Source of the DNA: Dipteris shenzhenensis | Lineage: Eukaryota; Polypodiophyta; Polypodiopsida; Gleicheniales | Strand: one strand, 5' to 3' | Assembly (NCBI GenBank): GCA_047967505.1 | Contig: CM106541.1 | DNA length: 64,000 nt | In this document: positions 1 through 11,998 of the stretch, piece by piece | How positions within the stretch are numbered: the first letter of the stretch is position 1 | Layout of the letters: every line of letters starts with the position of its first letter | The notes under the pieces: generated by a model | The model's database searches: none | What the model was told of the DNA's origin: nothing | Seen by the model: the letters and a program-made list of their open reading frames with translations, nothing else | Translations under genes and position numbers: made by a program

Positions 1-1
1 A

Positions 2-3000
2 TTACAAATTCTTCCTACCTCTCGATTGGAGAGCACAGGATTTGTGAGAGTTCCAGACTTTGTTTTTCAAGACACAGAGTTCGTGGAATGGTTGAGAGAG
101 GTTTGGTTGACAGAGGACACTCCTGAGGATTAGGGCTAGTTGATGTGGGTGGAGGAGGCTTTGGCTAGAGTCAGCATGGCTTGCCAGTTGAGGGCAAAAG
201 ACGAGAAGGAAAAGCTCAAAATCAAAGATTGGAACGCAAGAGCGGAGGTATCCAGACTTTAGAGATTGATTCAGAGCTTTCCTCATTCTCTTTTCATCAG
301 AGGGTAGCTTTCAAAGGCTCAGGAGAGACTAGAGGAGATTTAGGGCAGGAGGGCCCAGTTCAGGTTTTACTCCCAGCAGACCTGGATCCAGAAGGGGGAT
401 AGATGCTCTAGAGCGTTCTTCAGGGCAGTGGGTCAGAGATACTCTTCGGACAGTCTTCGTAGACTTGTGGATGAGGCCGGGTCTCTTCAGACGGGTCCTC
501 ATGGTCTTGTTGAGATCACTTCTGATTTCTATTCCACTCTTTACACCGCCGATCCAGTCACCGAGGAGATGATCAGAGCCAGAGATGAGATTTGGAGTCA
601 TGTCCCCCATATGGTCTCAGACAGGATGAGTCAGGTTTTGGATAGCCTGCTATCACTCCTGGAGATCACAGATGCATTACATGAGCTACCCAGAGACAGA
701 TGCCTAGGGGAGGATGGTCTATCGCCACTTCTTTTTACAGCTCTCTGGGATACGATTGGACCTCATCTACTTTCGGCCTTTTTAGAGGCTCTCGATACAA
801 GATCTTTGGGTGAGGCATTATGCACAGGTATGATTTGTCTCATCCCGAAAGGGGGAGACAAGACAGTCCTACGTAATTGGAGACCCATTACACTTTTAGG
901 GATAGCCTACAAGATCCTAGCGAAGACCTTGGCCCTTTGTTTAAAGCCTATGCTGCCAGATATCATCAGAGCTACTCAGACATGATTTGTCCAAGATAGG
1001 AGTATCTTGGATAATATCTTCACTTTTTGGGAGGCCACTCACTAGGCGAAGGAGAGTCAATAGGAGATTGCAGTTCTCCTTCTCGATTTTGAGAAGGCCT
1101 ATAATAGGGTGGACTGGGGTTTCTTGGAGGGCACTATGAGGAGGCTAGGCTTTAGTGACAGATGGATTTTATGGGTCTCCTCACTTTACTCTCACTCTTC
1201 TAGCAGGATGGTGGTCTATGGAGGTAGAGGACCGGCTTTTCAACTATCCAGATCAGTATGATAGGGATGCCCGCTTGCACCTTACCTTTTCCTTTTCGTA
1301 GCGGAGGCTATGGGATACTTTATGCAGGCTACCAATCATGGCACTTTGGGCCTTCATCTACCTATCTGACAGGAGCAAGAGCTTCTGGACACTGAGTTTG
1401 CTGATGATACGGCACTGACAGCCAAAGGAGATGCATATAGTCTTGCTACTACTGCAGATGCAATTGACAAATTCTGCAAAGCCTCAGGGGGACTTGTCAA
1501 TTGGAACAAATCAAAAGGCATCTGGACTGCAGCTCAGCAGGATACCCCAGCATGGGGAGGAGACAGAGGCTTTGTATGGATACCCAGAGGCACCTCCACG
1601 AGATATCTTGGCTTCCAGGTTGGCATTGAGGTGTCCCCGACGCAACAGTTTGCCCCAGTTCTTGAGAGTATCCAAAGAAAGCTAGCCTACTGGAGTACGG
1701 CTAGACTCTCTTTGGCCGGAAGAGTGCTGGTACTCAACCAAGTTCTACTAGCAACTATGTGGTATGTTGCGTCATGTTGGTGCTTTCATGCTGACTTGAT
1801 TCGTGAGGTGAGGAGATTGCTTCGGAACTTTCTGTGGAGTGGTGGTGATGGTTCTGAGGACACTAGGGCCAGAGTTTCATGGGATATTATCACTTTACCT
1901 TTCTCACAGGGAGGACTTGGGATTCTTGATCCGGAGATGTAGAGCAGAGCCCTTTTAGTCAAACTTCTTGTTAGAGGTTTGATTCTAGGAGATCAGCCGC
2001 GGAAGCAGTTCCTACTGCATGGGATTCACCAGTGCACCCCCAGAGCAGCAGGTCAGTGGGCAGGTAGAGTCAGTTGGATCTTCCTGACGGACCAGCATTC
2101 TCAGCCTTCCTCACCACTTGTGAAAAGCCTTGTTCAGATATGGGATCACTTTCGACAGCACCTCATCAGAGCAGTTCCCTCCTCCAGAGAGGAAATTGCC
2201 CGACAACCACTTTACCATATCCCCCTAGTTCGGTACCAGGGATCTTCCCTTGGTACAAAACTCAGGACTCCTTTGGCCAGATGGCATGCTCAGGGGGTTG
2301 TGACAGTCGGAGATTGGTTCAGGGAAGGTGTGGAGATGTCAGAGGAGGTGTAGACATGGGCCACTTGGACAGATTGCTGCCACCAAATTATTGATCATGA
2401 GAGCTATTCCTCAGGAGTGGAGGGATGTACTTACAAATCCAGCCTATGTTGATCCTATTTCTACTTGGTCAGGTTGTTTTAGTGAGGCTGGGCTATGTAT
2501 TGGAGTTCGCTTAGACTGGCACCATTTATTTATTTTGAGACGGACTCCTCTCACAGATTGTATCCCACTCAGCCCATGGATCATCAGGAGCTTCTTTGGC
2601 AGAGAGTCAAGGTCATTGTTGCCTGGGTAAGGAATGGGTCACAGATCCTTCTAGGTTGACCCTTGCAGAGGATATTAGATGGAGACTTTGGATCTTTCAG
2701 GGTCTCCTCTTGCAGAGCTTGGACCCAGGTGAGTGGGCATGGCTTGCTCCAATGACGTGATCGTCCTCTTTCTTTCTTCCAGTACTCGACGAGGGTAGGT
2801 TATAGGCTTCAACGGAGAGACTCTCATCACATTCCATCTGCCTCCCAGCATTGGCACGCACAGGGACTTACTGCAGAGCTCTTGCAGAGCTACTGGACTC
2901 ACTTTTGGGGCATAAGTAGAGCCAGGAAAGTCTCCTACTTTCTTTGGCTCACTATACATAGGGGTATACCTGTTGGTACTTGGCTCCAGCAGATGGGTAG

Positions 3001-3663
3001 ACCCTCCTTGTGTATGCGTTGTTAGATTACAGAGGAATTTAGCAAGCATTGTTTATGGAGTTGCACCAACTCTAGAGTGGTATGGACAAGTATCTTCAGG
3101 TTGTTCTCATATGTTACTTCTGAGTCCTTTCTGATGACGTGGAGCGCTGCTCTTTGGGGGAGAGGATCTGGAGCCTTTACTCTCTTTGAGGCAGAGCCAG
3201 GAGACCTTGGTTTCTTCATGCAGTGATGCTAGAGATGGGGTCTCATGGAGGCCAGCATCATGGAGCTGTAGGATTTACTTTTGGTACCGATACCAGCACA
3301 GGATTCCATGCCTATTTCAGCTGTAGGGTCAGCCTGGGAGGTGATTTCCAGCATTACCCTATGGCGGATATGGTGTTCGCGATGTTCTTTTGTACTTGGG
3401 GACCATTTATGCACGGAGGCTGACACTCTCACTTCCATTTGGGCAGAGATTATTTTCACTCTTAGGAGTCAGTGGGAGCGGTGTACAGGCACCTCTTTGG
3501 CAGCTCGTGGGAGACTTATATCCTTCATGAAGACATGGGACTACTCTTTATTTTTTCACTTGACCCCTTTTGGGATGTCGTGGCATTTTAGACCACCTCC
3601 ATGGCTTTTTTGCCACATTGTTGAGGCTAGGGATAGAGTACTTTCTCTCCCACCTGTTGTATG
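2..3663 (+). pseudogene. Decayed L1-like LINE ORF2 (RT plus zf-RVT), 5' end outside window
   Basis: One reading frame (positions 2, 5, 8...) carries recognisable LINE ORF2 sequence to about 2390, with several in-frame stops, then shifts frame. Seen: an upstream block QTWIQKGDRCSRAFF near 390, the RT entry IPKGGDKTVLRNWRPITLL near 850-900, LLLDFEKAYNRVDW near 1080-1120, the catalytic FADD at 1397-1408, and the thumb region ending near 1942. Near 2900-3060 the pattern FLWLTIHRGIPVGTW..CMRC..HCLWSC matches zf-RVT of plant L1-type ORF2. The protein ends with RVLSLPPVV and a stop at 3663. The family's role is target-primed reverse transcription; this copy is dead. The endonuclease would lie left of the window. 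The RT assignment is firm; the exact clade is inferred. Confidence 0.88.
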
Positions 3664-3837
3664 ATTTTTTTTGAATGGAATATATCACTCTTATTTTATA
3701 TAGTATACCTTATCTTTATGATCATTGAAACCACATGTCCTTTTTTAATTTTTAAAAATTGCATGCTCCATCTCAAACATTTTCCTTCCTCAAAATAGGA
3801 ACCATCCAATGACATTGTGTTATCATCCATACCATCA

Positions 3838-4290
3838 TTAGTAACTTTCACAAATCTCATCTATGCATATGACCACTGATCCACGTGTTTCAAACCCCAA
3901 AAGTTGACCTTCTGCTATGTTCTTATTTGCAAATGATATCATTTGCAAAATATCTTCCACACTGAAATCCAAAGAACTGCACTTTGTATTCCCGATGATA
4001 TGTGTTGGATAAGCCTCATCTCTATCCCATGCAATAAATGATTTATTGAAAACATTATAAGGCATAACATCTCCAAGTGCTTCCATATCTCCATACTTAT
4101 TCTTTAGCTCAGCATGTGCACTAAGAATCTTTGATACAATAACTGCCACCTTATCTTTGCCAAGTCTTTTAAAGTGAAAATGAGAATTTGGATCATTATC
4201 ATGGATTCTAGCAAATGCAAATACTTATCTTTGGCAACATAATATCACCTCCATCCCAGGAATGAAATCTGTAGCCATCTTCCTATGGAA
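3838..4290 (-). pseudogene. Unrecognised protein remnant
   Basis: The minus strand holds an open stretch of 103 codons (4149-3838) rich in ordinary residues, including GDVMPYNVFNKSFIAWDRDE and FSVEDILQMISFANKN. Similar-looking coding sequence appears to continue upstream to about 4290 after a stop (FARIHDNDPNSHFHFKRLG). The amino-acid texture is that of a real protein, not simple sequence, but I do not recognise the family. No start context, splice sites or partner domain could be settled. It may be a captured gene fragment or an exon. Its position beside a dead LINE favours a remnant. Confidence 0.3.
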
Positions 4291-4539
4291 CAATTATAAA
4301 AAATATTAGTCTCTTTTGAATATTTTTCCTATTAGTTGTAACTTTTTATTAAATTACTTTCTTTTATTTTACTTTTACTTTATTTTATTTTATTTTGATG
4401 GTGATACAAATTTATGGGTTTTCAATAATGGATTCTTGTTTAGCATTTAACTAATAGAATCTCTAATTTAAACTTGCAATTATATGTTTTAGAATAATAC
4501 ATGATAGTATAAAGATTTTAGGTCCAGCTGATGAGGGAC

Positions 4540-5200
4540 AAGGGACATCAAAAGCTCCCTAAAATTTAAAAATGGATCTAAAGGTATAAGTTTTGTACTT
4601 TTTTACATGCTCATGACGACTTTATAGGAACCCTTCCTCTAATTATTAGTAAAATAGATGCCATTGATAGCTACTTCAAAAAGGCATGATTCAATTCTGA
4701 GTGGACTACACAACAACCGAGCACTAGTAATTTCCTTCATCTTATTATTAATAAAATAGGGGCCAGTGGTAGCTACTTCAAAAAGTTGTGATTTGATTTT
4801 GAGAGGACCACATGACGACCGAGCATAGTGAGAAGTAGCAAGGAGTGGGGGTGACACTTATCACTCATCTAATGCTTCGTAGAATTTAAAAAGATGACAG
4901 GAGAAGAGGACACTTGGCAACAATCCAAAGCTTTGTAAAATTTGAAATGATCTAAGGGTGTAAGTGATGTATTTTTTACATGCTCGTGGCAGTTTTTTAG
5001 CAACCATTCATCTTAAAATAGGCATCATTTGCAACGGCTTTAAAAAATGAGTGATTCAATGGATAGGTAGTTGTGAGGTTAGTAGGCTATTAAACAACAA
5101 CCTTCCATCTAATTGTTAGTTAAATAGGCTTCATTTGCAATGGTTTCAAAAAAGGCGTGATTCAATGGATAGCCGATTGTGAGGAACAATTGACGTTAGA
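4540..5200 (+). repeat. Diverged tandem repeats, four partial copies
   Basis: Blocks near 4627, 4728, 4990 and 5095 share the order ACCATCTAATTATTAGTAAAATAGG, CATTTGCAATGG, TCAAAAAAGGCGTGATTCAATGG with many changes. A longer block (AAATTTAAAAATGGATCTAAAGG ... TTTTACATGCTC) near 4550 recurs near 4930, so an older unit of about 380 bp was probably duplicated as well. No coding capacity was seen. Confidence 0.6.
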
Positions 5201-7318
5201 AAGATATTTGAGAATCCTCTTTAAAAAATTGTATGAAAATAATCATCTAATTATTATGAAAACAATTGCACTTAGTAGGCTATTTATTAATCAAAAGGAA
5301 AGAGAAGGGTAAAAGGAAAGGAAAAGGGAAAACACTAGTGAAAGGAAAGGAAAATCTTAATTTGCCCTATAAAAGTATAAAAAGGTCTTCTACCCTTCAT
5401 TCTTTTCTCAATCAATTGGAAAAAAAGAGAAAGAAAGAGCAAGGAGAGAAAGAATCAAGGAGAGTCTACATTCCATCTACAAAACTTTCAGCTAGGTATG
5501 AAGAATTTAAGTTCATGTTTACTTTCTGTAAATAGCCAAGAGAGAGAAATTGAGAGAGAAGAGAAAGGAGCAGAGAAAAGGAAGACGGGAGAGGGTGGCC
5601 ATGGCCACGGGAAATAGGGTGAGAGAAGGCGGTTGAGATGGGCGATGGGAGGGCAAGGGAAGGAGGGCAATGGAAGGCGAGCGATGGAAGGTGGGGCGGG
5701 GTGAGGCGGCTTGGTAGCCACGAACGATGGGAGGGCAAAGGAAGGATTAGGACACTGAGTAGGAGGCAAGGCGATAGGAGGGAATTACCCCTCCCCTTTC
5801 CTTATTCCATGGCAGCCACGGCTACCAAGGAATAAGGGGAGGGTAATCCCCCTTCCCTTAGCAGCGAACGGTGGGTGACGAGCAGCAGTAAGCATGATGA
5901 ATGGTAGGTGACAAACAGCTGTGGCGAACGGCGGGGTGGCAAACAGCGGTGGTGAACGATGCCTAAGTGAAATGAACGATGGGCAACAAACACGGACAAA
6001 AAGCGGCTAAGTGCGGTGAATACTAGGCATCGAACGTCGGCAAATGGTGGCAACTAAGGGGGGCGAATAGCAACAACTACTAAGGATGGCAAACAGGGTC
6101 GCAAATAGGAGCGGCTAAGAATGGTGGCTAGGGTGACAAACAGTAGTGGCTAAAGACGGCTAAGGGTGGCTAAGGTGGCGGATGGGACACCAACCAACAG
6201 GGCAGTCAACAATAGCATTGGATAGCGGTGGCTAAGAGCAATGGTGGCACATGGTAGTGGGTTCAGGGAGCCAACGGTGGCACATGGCGATTGCTAAGGG
6301 CAACAAATGTGGCAGCGACTATGGATCGCAAATGGCGATGGTGTTCAAAGGTTGTCGAATGGATAGAGAGGAGAAGCCAACGGACATTGGATGGATAGAG
6401 ACTCGAGAGGGTAGAAGGGGACTAGAGAGAGGAGAGGGAAATGAAGACAAAGAAATGAAACGGAGAGAGAGAAGTGAGGGTGTGAGAGGGAATAGAATGA
6501 AGACAAAGGAGTGCTACAAAAGTATAACAAAATTAAAGAAAGAGTGTTGTAAGGAGTAAAACTTACCCATGTACTATTATCAAAAAGTGTTTCATGTGTG
6601 GGAAGCAAAGAAAGATCTTGTGAAAGAGAATGTTTTGTGTGTCATTTAGTGAGGAAGGGATGAAGACAAATTGGATGGAAGAATGTTATAAGATGAAGGA
6701 ATGTTTAGGAGAATGTCGGCTCTTTTTGTTTGCACTTCAAATTCAAATCATCCCACACTTTTTGTTTGCACTTCAAATTCAAATCATCTCGCACTTCTGT
6801 GTTTTAAGTTCAAATTTGAATCTCCCAAGAAAATCTTCTCCCATTCACTTTATAAATTTGAATCTATCTGCGGTAGATTTGAATCGATTCTCACTCCCTT
6901 TCCCTTTTCTCTCATTTCAATTCTCTCCTTTCCAATCTTGTTTTTGGTAAGCTTCTGAGTCTCCTCGAGTTTCTCTTTGAACTCTTCCTTCACTCACATG
7001 GATATTAAAATTCCCCTCCCTTATATTTGGTGACCACCAAGAGATGAGTGACCTCCTAGAACCCCTTGTCTTACCCCCTCCCCTCCCCTTACCTAGCAAC
7101 CCTCCCCTTACTAGGGATCGATTACATCCTCCCCCTCCCCTTATCTGGCATCTCTCCTCCTCCCCCTCCTCTTATCTGGTGTTTCTCCTCCTCCCCCCTT
7201 ACCCGGCATTGAGGGACGGTAACTATAAGAGGGGACGATCATAAGGGATAAGTAAATATAGTTTATAGTGAAAATTAGTTTACAATTTATGTTTTTAAAT
7301 AAAGTTTAATTTATTGGC
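5201..7318. other. No gene seen: purine-rich and CT-rich sequence
   Basis: From 5290 to 5640 the plus strand is A/G rich; 5830-6340 is a GGTGGC-type repeat (separate entry); 6360-6560 is again A/G rich; 6880-7210 is C/T rich. A 36-bp piece, TTTGTTTGCACTTCAAATTC, is duplicated at about 6726 and 6761. Open frames here are biased composition read on either strand and carry no recognisable domain. Confidence 0.6.
5830..6340 (+). repeat. Degenerate GGTGGC/GCAAACAG minisatellite-like tract
   Basis: Short units such as GCGAACGGTGGG, GCAAACAGCGGTGG and GGTGGCTAAG recur dozens of times with variable spacing. There is no fixed period, so this is a decayed or slippage-generated tract, not a clean satellite. 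Confidence 0.6.

Positions 7319-7357
<39 letters not shown>
7319..7357 (+). repeat. (GT)n microsatellite at the 5' edge of LINE E
   Basis: About 19 GT units, directly followed by LINE E sequence. LINEs A, C and D have (GT)n in the same place and B has shorter GT runs, so this is likely part of the insertion site or the 5' junction. Confidence 0.85.
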
Positions 7358-7358
<1 letters not shown>

Positions 7359-7385
7359 CAGTTTGCCCTGCAACCCCTGTCGGGT

Positions 7386-7674
7386 TGTTGGGATATCTCA
7401 AGGTGTATGCCTCAAGCACACCTTATGTTTCTATGTGTGAGTGCTAGAGGCACAGTTAGGTGCCCACAAGCACAGTTAGGTGGTGGAAAAGCCACATAGG
7501 ATGATTGAGTGAATCTAGGAGCAGATTAAGGAGATGATTGTGGAGCTTTGAGGTCATCAGTGATGTCAGTGACCTTGTATGAGGTGCCTACTTAAGGACC
7601 TCTTTCTTCTTCATTCTATGTGCAAGTATTCTGATTTTGTGTCAACTCTACTCTCTCCTTTCAGTGTTTCAACA
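7386..7674 (+). repeat. TR-GAG1 5' LTR
   Basis: 289 bp, TGTTGGGATATC...TTTCAACA; one A/G difference from the 3' LTR. Confidence 0.95.
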
Positions 7675-7686
7675 TGGTATCAGAGC
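7675..7686 (+). promoter_or_regulatory. Primer binding site (initiator tRNA-Met type)
   Basis: TGGTATCAGAGC directly follows LTR1; it is the classic plant Copia PBS complementary to the 3' end of initiator tRNA-Met. Confidence 0.93.
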
Positions 7687-8530
7687 CATTTCATCCCCCT
7701 TGAGCCCATTTCTGCCACATCATCATCTTCTTCTTCTTCTTCTTCTTCACCATCTCTCCCTCTTCTCCAAAAATTTTGCTTGAGCTTGTTCTCCTTCAAT
7801 CCTCAACCATTTCCCACACCCTTTCTGCTGTAGATCCCTCTTGTTAGGGCGAACTTCGGGCTGCAAGCAATTGGAGAACAACCCGCGCTGCTGGTCGCCA
7901 TTGTAGAAAAGTCGTCGATTTTCTCTTCTGCGTTTTCTCTGCACCTGCTCTGTCTTTTCTTAATTCCTTCCAGGGCAAGCTTCTACATACCTAGAGCTAC
8001 CTTGTGCTGAAATCTGAGCAGCAATGGCTGCATATTGAAGGAGAAAATAGAGAAAAACCAGTCGACTTTGTTCAAGAAGGTGAAGGCGACCTGACGCATT
8101 TTTTCGCCTCTTCTTCCCAGAGGATCTACTGTGGTATACCAGCTTTCTTTTGCCTCAGAAATCCCCCTTTCTTTTGCTTTGAAGAGTGTGCTATGAGCCC
8201 TCCAAGTTCAGCTCTCTAGTTTTGACAGTTTTTACATGCTTTTGAAAATGATGCTACATAAAATGCTACTCTAGCATTTCTAGTCTTTTGAAGTTTTTAA
8301 TAACTTCACTACAAGTGTTGCTTCAGTTTTGTTTTGACTTGCTAGACCTGGTTGTGATTGGAAAGTGGTTATTTCATCCACTTCTATGAAGCATATAAAA
8401 AGTAGCATCATTGTTTGAAAACTAGTCACTACTATTTGCTACATCAAGTGGCTATACTTTGGAAGTATTGCAGTTCTTTTTGCCTTGTAAGAGAGATAGA
8501 CACTGCCCAATATCTGGGTTAGACCCTCTC
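7687..8530 (+). other. TR-GAG1 untranslated leader
   Basis: 844 bp without a supported gene. It opens with CCTTGAGCCC...GCCACATCATCATCTTC and a (TTC)n run; the same blocks occur after the PBS of TR-GAG2 and of the 24857-26952 element, which links the three. The rest is presumed leader/packaging sequence. Confidence 0.6.
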
Positions 8531-9361
8531 ATGGCTACTTTATATAATCTTGAGAAGTTCAATGGAAAAGGGTTCCATACATGGCAAATGAAGGTAAAAT
8601 TTGCATTAATGCGGGAGAACTTATGGGGACTTGTCAAACCTTCTCCTACCGCTTCTTCTACGGCCTCAAACGGTGGGGAATCTTCAGCTCCGACACGACC
8701 GGCAAGGGATCCAGCAAGAGAAGAAAAAGCATATGGTATAATTGCTTTAGCTTTGGGTGATGATTACATACATCATATATCTGACTTGGAGTCTCCATCG
8801 GAAGCATGGCAGAAGCTAGATTTGATTTTTGGTGCAAGCTCTCATATTTCTAAACTATCACTTAAAATCTCTTTCTTTGAATTAAAGATGGCAAGTGATA
8901 CTACTTTAGCTGCCCATGTCAACTATATGCGGAGTCTTATGACTCAGTTAGCTTCTATCAACTCTCCTATCACCCCTGATGATGCTATGGCAGTACTACT
9001 TAAGAGTATGCCTGAAAGCTTTGATCACATTGTAAGCACTTTGAAGAATCTTCCCAATCCAAACCTTGAAGGCATTATCTCAGCTCTCCAAGAAGAAGAA
9101 AGACACATGGAGTTAAGGAAAGGCAATGACACTGCTTATGTTATGAAATTCCAGAAGGGCAAGTACTCTCCTTGCAATCACTGTGGAAAGAAAAATCACC
9201 TTTCAAAGGACTGCTTCAAAGTTAATCCATGTAAGCACTGTGGCAAAAACAACCATAGTGAGAAGTTCTGCAGAGACAAAGCAAAGACAGAAAATGCAAA
9301 TCTACTTATAGTGAATTTGCCTCCACAAGATGAGGCATCTCATGAAGATTATGCATTTTAA
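8531..9361 (+). CDS. gag: Copia-type Gag of TR-GAG1 (UBN2 domain, two CCHC knuckles)
   Basis: Intact 276-residue protein from the ATG at 8531. An in-frame ATG at 8459 exists, but MATLYNLEKFNG is the start shared with TR-GAG2 and follows the same ACCCTCTC context, so 8531 is preferred. Residues about 5-200 match the UBN2 gag polypeptide of Copia elements (FHTWQMKVKF, the YIHHISDLESPSEAW block, LASINSPITPDDAMAVLLKS). Two zinc knuckles of CX2CX4HX4C form follow at residues about 215-228 and 234-247. Gag would form the cytoplasmic particle and bind the element RNA. No pol follows: the frame closes and 376 bp of non-coding sequence leads to the 3' LTR. It is the most intact retroelement gene in the nested block. 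Confidence 0.92.
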   Translation: MATLYNLEKFNGKGFHTWQMKVKFALMRENLWGLVKPSPTASSTASNGGESSAPTRPARDPAREEKAYGIIALALGDDYIHHISDLESPSEAWQKLDLIFGASSHISKLSLKISFFELKMASDTTLAAHVNYMRSLMTQLASINSPITPDDAMAVLLKSMPESFDHIVSTLKNLPNPNLEGIISALQEEERHMELRKGNDTAYVMKFQKGKYSPCNHCGKKNHLSKDCFKVNPCKHCGKNNHSEKFCRDKAKTENANLLIVNLPPQDEASHEDYAF

Positions 9362-9622
9362 ATCATCCTATGTATGCTCCAGATCACTCTTTTTATGTCA
9401 AGGTACTCAGCCTGGATAGTCCTCCAAAATGAATGAAAATAAGTTATTGTGTGTTGTGTGTGTTTTGTAAACACCTCTGGTCACCTTATGATGTAGGCCA
9501 TGTGTATGTTTTGTTCCATGGTACCTCCTACAGACATTGTGTGCATGTACATGTAGGAGAGATAACCATTGGAAGGTCTGTTTGTATCCCTTTCTATTTA
9601 CCTTACACCCAAGGAAACCCTT

Positions 9623-9737
9623 GCTAGCATGAGAACCTAGCCATAGATTTATCCTTGACCACCATGAGATGGCATGAGAAACTATGAGACTAGATGTATC
9701 CTTGACATAGCCTGAGGCATCTCCTTGAGGGGGGGTT
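9623..9737 (+). promoter_or_regulatory. Conserved pre-LTR block and polypurine tract of TR-GAG1
   Basis: CTAGCATGAGA..CCTAG, ATAGATTTATCCTTGACCACC and ATGAGACTAGATGTATCC recur almost unchanged before the 3' LTR of TR-GAG2 although the LTRs of the two elements differ. GAGGGGGGG ends 2-3 bases before LTR2 and is the PPT that primes plus-strand synthesis. Confidence 0.8.
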
Positions 9738-10026
9738 TGTTGGGATATCTCAAGGTGTATGCCTCAGGCACACCTTATGTTTCTATGTGTGAGTGCTAGA
9801 GGCACAGTTAGGTGCCCACAAGCACAGTTAGGTGGTGGAAAAGCCACATAGGATGATTGAGTGAATCTAGGAGCAGATTAAGGAGATGATTGTGGAGCTT
9901 TGAGGTCATCAGTGATGTCAGTGACCTTGTATGAGGTGCCTACTTAAGGACCTCTTTCTTCTTCATTCTATGTGCAAGTATTCTGATTTTGTGTCAACTC
10001 TACTCTCTCCTTTCAGTGTTTCAACA
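9738..10026 (+). repeat. TR-GAG1 3' LTR
   Basis: 289 bp, one mismatch to the 5' LTR; followed by the target duplication CGGGT. Confidence 0.95.
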
Positions 10027-10031
10027 CGGGT

Positions 10032-10507
10032 TTCGTGCCAACTTTCAGCCTCCTGTACAAACCTGAACATCCATACAGCCGACCGTTCATACAATTTTCT
10101 CTGTCCATATAGAATCGACAGCCCCCATCCGTGCAGGTCCTCATTGTCTATATGCTTATGCCTTGTCATCCATATAGACCTTTTGCCTCACCATTTGTAC
10201 AAATGTCCGTACAGTTTTGACATGTCGTACAGACTGTACGGCTCTATTTTATTCTATTTGTATAGTTTCCCTTGCCATCTGTATAGCTCCTGCAGTCCCT
10301 TCCGGTTCTCCAAGCTATCCATATAGGTTCCCATGTCTTTCGTACAGTTTCCCTTGCTATTCATATAGGCTTCTACCACCCCTTCTCCTCCCCTTTTTGC
10401 TGTATTTTTCTCCTTGTAGTTCATTTGATGTTAGCCTTCTTCCTTCCGTACAAATCTTTTTCTTGTTTTCTCTGCCCTTGCTTTTTTTCTCTCTTTCCCT
10501 CGATCAA
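10032..10507 (+). promoter_or_regulatory. LINE E 5' leader with decayed GTAC motifs
   Basis: Contains about seven GTAC cores, most as CCGTACAG or CTGTAC, plus many one-step decayed forms (CCATACAG, CCATATAG). This corresponds to the denser clusters in the leaders of LINEs A-D. A frame opens upstream of the ORF1 ATG but is leader read-through. Confidence 0.6.
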
Positions 10508-11752
10508 ATGGCGGACTATCCTTATGAGAAGACTTTTCAAAAAGACAGGTCGGTTTCTAACAAAAAAAAGAAGCAGTTGATGGGTCAGAATGACCCTTTT
10601 TATGCCTCTACTGCAGAGGCTCAGCTTGTCCATGAAGTGATGCATGAAGGTTTTGAGGATAGCCGCAAGGGTTGGAAAGATCCCCTTCCCACTACAGGTA
10701 TCATGGTTGAGGTGGATGACATCTTTGATCCTGTCAAGGAATATGCCAAGTATGCCATTATTATTTTCTTTCTTGGACGTATGCCTACTACTACGGATGT
10801 GGGCAATTGGTTGACTAGAACCCTGGGTGGGTGTTATGTCAAAAAAATCCACTATGCAGTAGTGAGAGGTTTTTTTAAATCATCATGGCTGATGGCTGAT
10901 GAAGAGCATAGACAGGTTTTGTTGGAGCACTCTCCACTCTTTTATGGCCAGCAAATGGTCCATGTCTTGCCCTGGTCTCCTACCACGGATTATCAGGCAT
11001 TGATTCGACACTGCTGCCTTGTATGGGTAGAGGTTGTGGATTTTCCTCAGTGCATGGCGTCTCTATTGCCAAAAGTTGCAGCTTCTCTTGGCATGGTGGT
11101 TTGTCCACCGAGACCAAATGGCAATTGGAATCGCTTTTGCATTTTGTGGGAGACGGATAATCCCACCCCAGCTTCTTATTCTGTTATTGTCAATAATGTT
11201 TCCATGGGAGTGCTTTTTACAAGCTGAAATGGGGTCTGTTTGCAGGAGCTTGCTTTGAATGCAAGCAGTTTGGGCATATGGCTTCACAGTGCCCTTCTCG
11301 AGCTCCCAAACTACCAATGCAAGCGGAATCAATCCTGCCGCCAAGTAAGAATTTAAATGCCTCTTCTGTGATGAAAAACAAAGGGGTCAAATAGTTTTTG
11401 GCTATCCAAGATAGAGGCAAAGCCCTGACTACCTCGAATGCTCCTGCTCCTCTTTCTATGCCTTCGGCATCTCAACCTCAAATGAAGGGCAAAAATTTGG
11501 ACGAATCATGGCAAACTCCTCGAAAAGTTCTTTCTCCTAGGAGACCTTTGCCATCCAGGACTTGTTGGAATAGTGCATCCTCACAAGGCAAAACCCCCGC
11601 TGAAAATTTTGGAATTGGTTTGATGGGCAACGGTCACTGCAGATCGTACCATCTTTCCTGAAGAGGAAGTTGCTGCTCTCTTGTCTTCTCCTCAAGCTAA
11701 TTCTTCTTCTCAGGGTAGAGGCCTTGACCTTGAGGTGGAGATGCAGACCTAG
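10508..11752 (+). pseudogene. LINE E ORF1 (DUF4283-like plus CCHC), frameshifted
   Basis: Starts MADYPYEKTFQKDR at 10508, as in LINE D (MAEYSYEKMFQKER). Residues about 50-230 form the DUF4283-like RNA-binding region of plant L1 ORF1 (AIIIFFLGRMPTTTDVGNWL, PLFYGQQMVHVLPWSP, CLVWVEVVDFP). A deletion near 11216 shifts the frame just before the knuckle CFECKQFGHMASQC. A TAG near 11391 and another shift near 11620 follow. The C-terminus FPEEEVAALLSS...LDLEVEMQT ends with TAG at 11750-11752. ORF1 proteins coat the LINE RNA; this copy cannot make one. Confidence 0.88.
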
Positions 11753-11786
11753 TCAGCTTGTTTGTTTCTAGTACATACTTGTCCTA

Positions 11787-11998
11787 TGAGAGGGAAGGAA
11801 AGAGGGAGAAGTACCACGGGGGGAGAGTGAGAGAGAGAGAGAGAGGGGTAACACAAAAGATGCGGGTGTGAAGTGATGAGCCACACCACAAACTCATAGG
11901 TTTTATTAGGATTAGGTTTTTCACCCTATGACTATCTTAAGACAGTCATAGGTGTCATATCTTTAATAAAGGGGTGGCAATGTGCCTTTACCCCAACA
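11787..11998 (-). repeat. Copia 3' LTR
   Basis: 212 bp; plus strand reads TGAGAGGGAAGG...TACCCCAACA. It contains a (GA)n run. Confidence 0.95.

Larger units (their letters stand above)
7386..10026 (+). mobile_element. TR-GAG1: gag-only Copia-like LTR retrotransposon
   Basis: Two 289-bp LTRs (TG...CA) differ at one position, the target duplication CGGGT flanks both ends (7381-7385, 10027-10031), the PBS abuts LTR1 and a G-rich PPT abuts LTR2. The only coding region is gag. No protease, integrase, RT or RNase H is present, so it must be mobilised in trans by a Copia partner. This fits the plant class known as TR-GAG. The near-identical LTRs make it the youngest of the three insertions in LINE E. 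Confidence 0.93.

Noticed and set aside
5466-6053. Pro/Ser/His-rich minus-strand ORFs
   Set aside because: Products of A/G-rich simple sequence on the other strand.
10217-10507. N-terminal extension of LINE E ORF1 (and the similar one at 42699-42970)
   Set aside because: The extension is hydrophobic leader read-through; the ATG at 10508 matches the start context of LINE D, and the A/B start is at the equivalent place.
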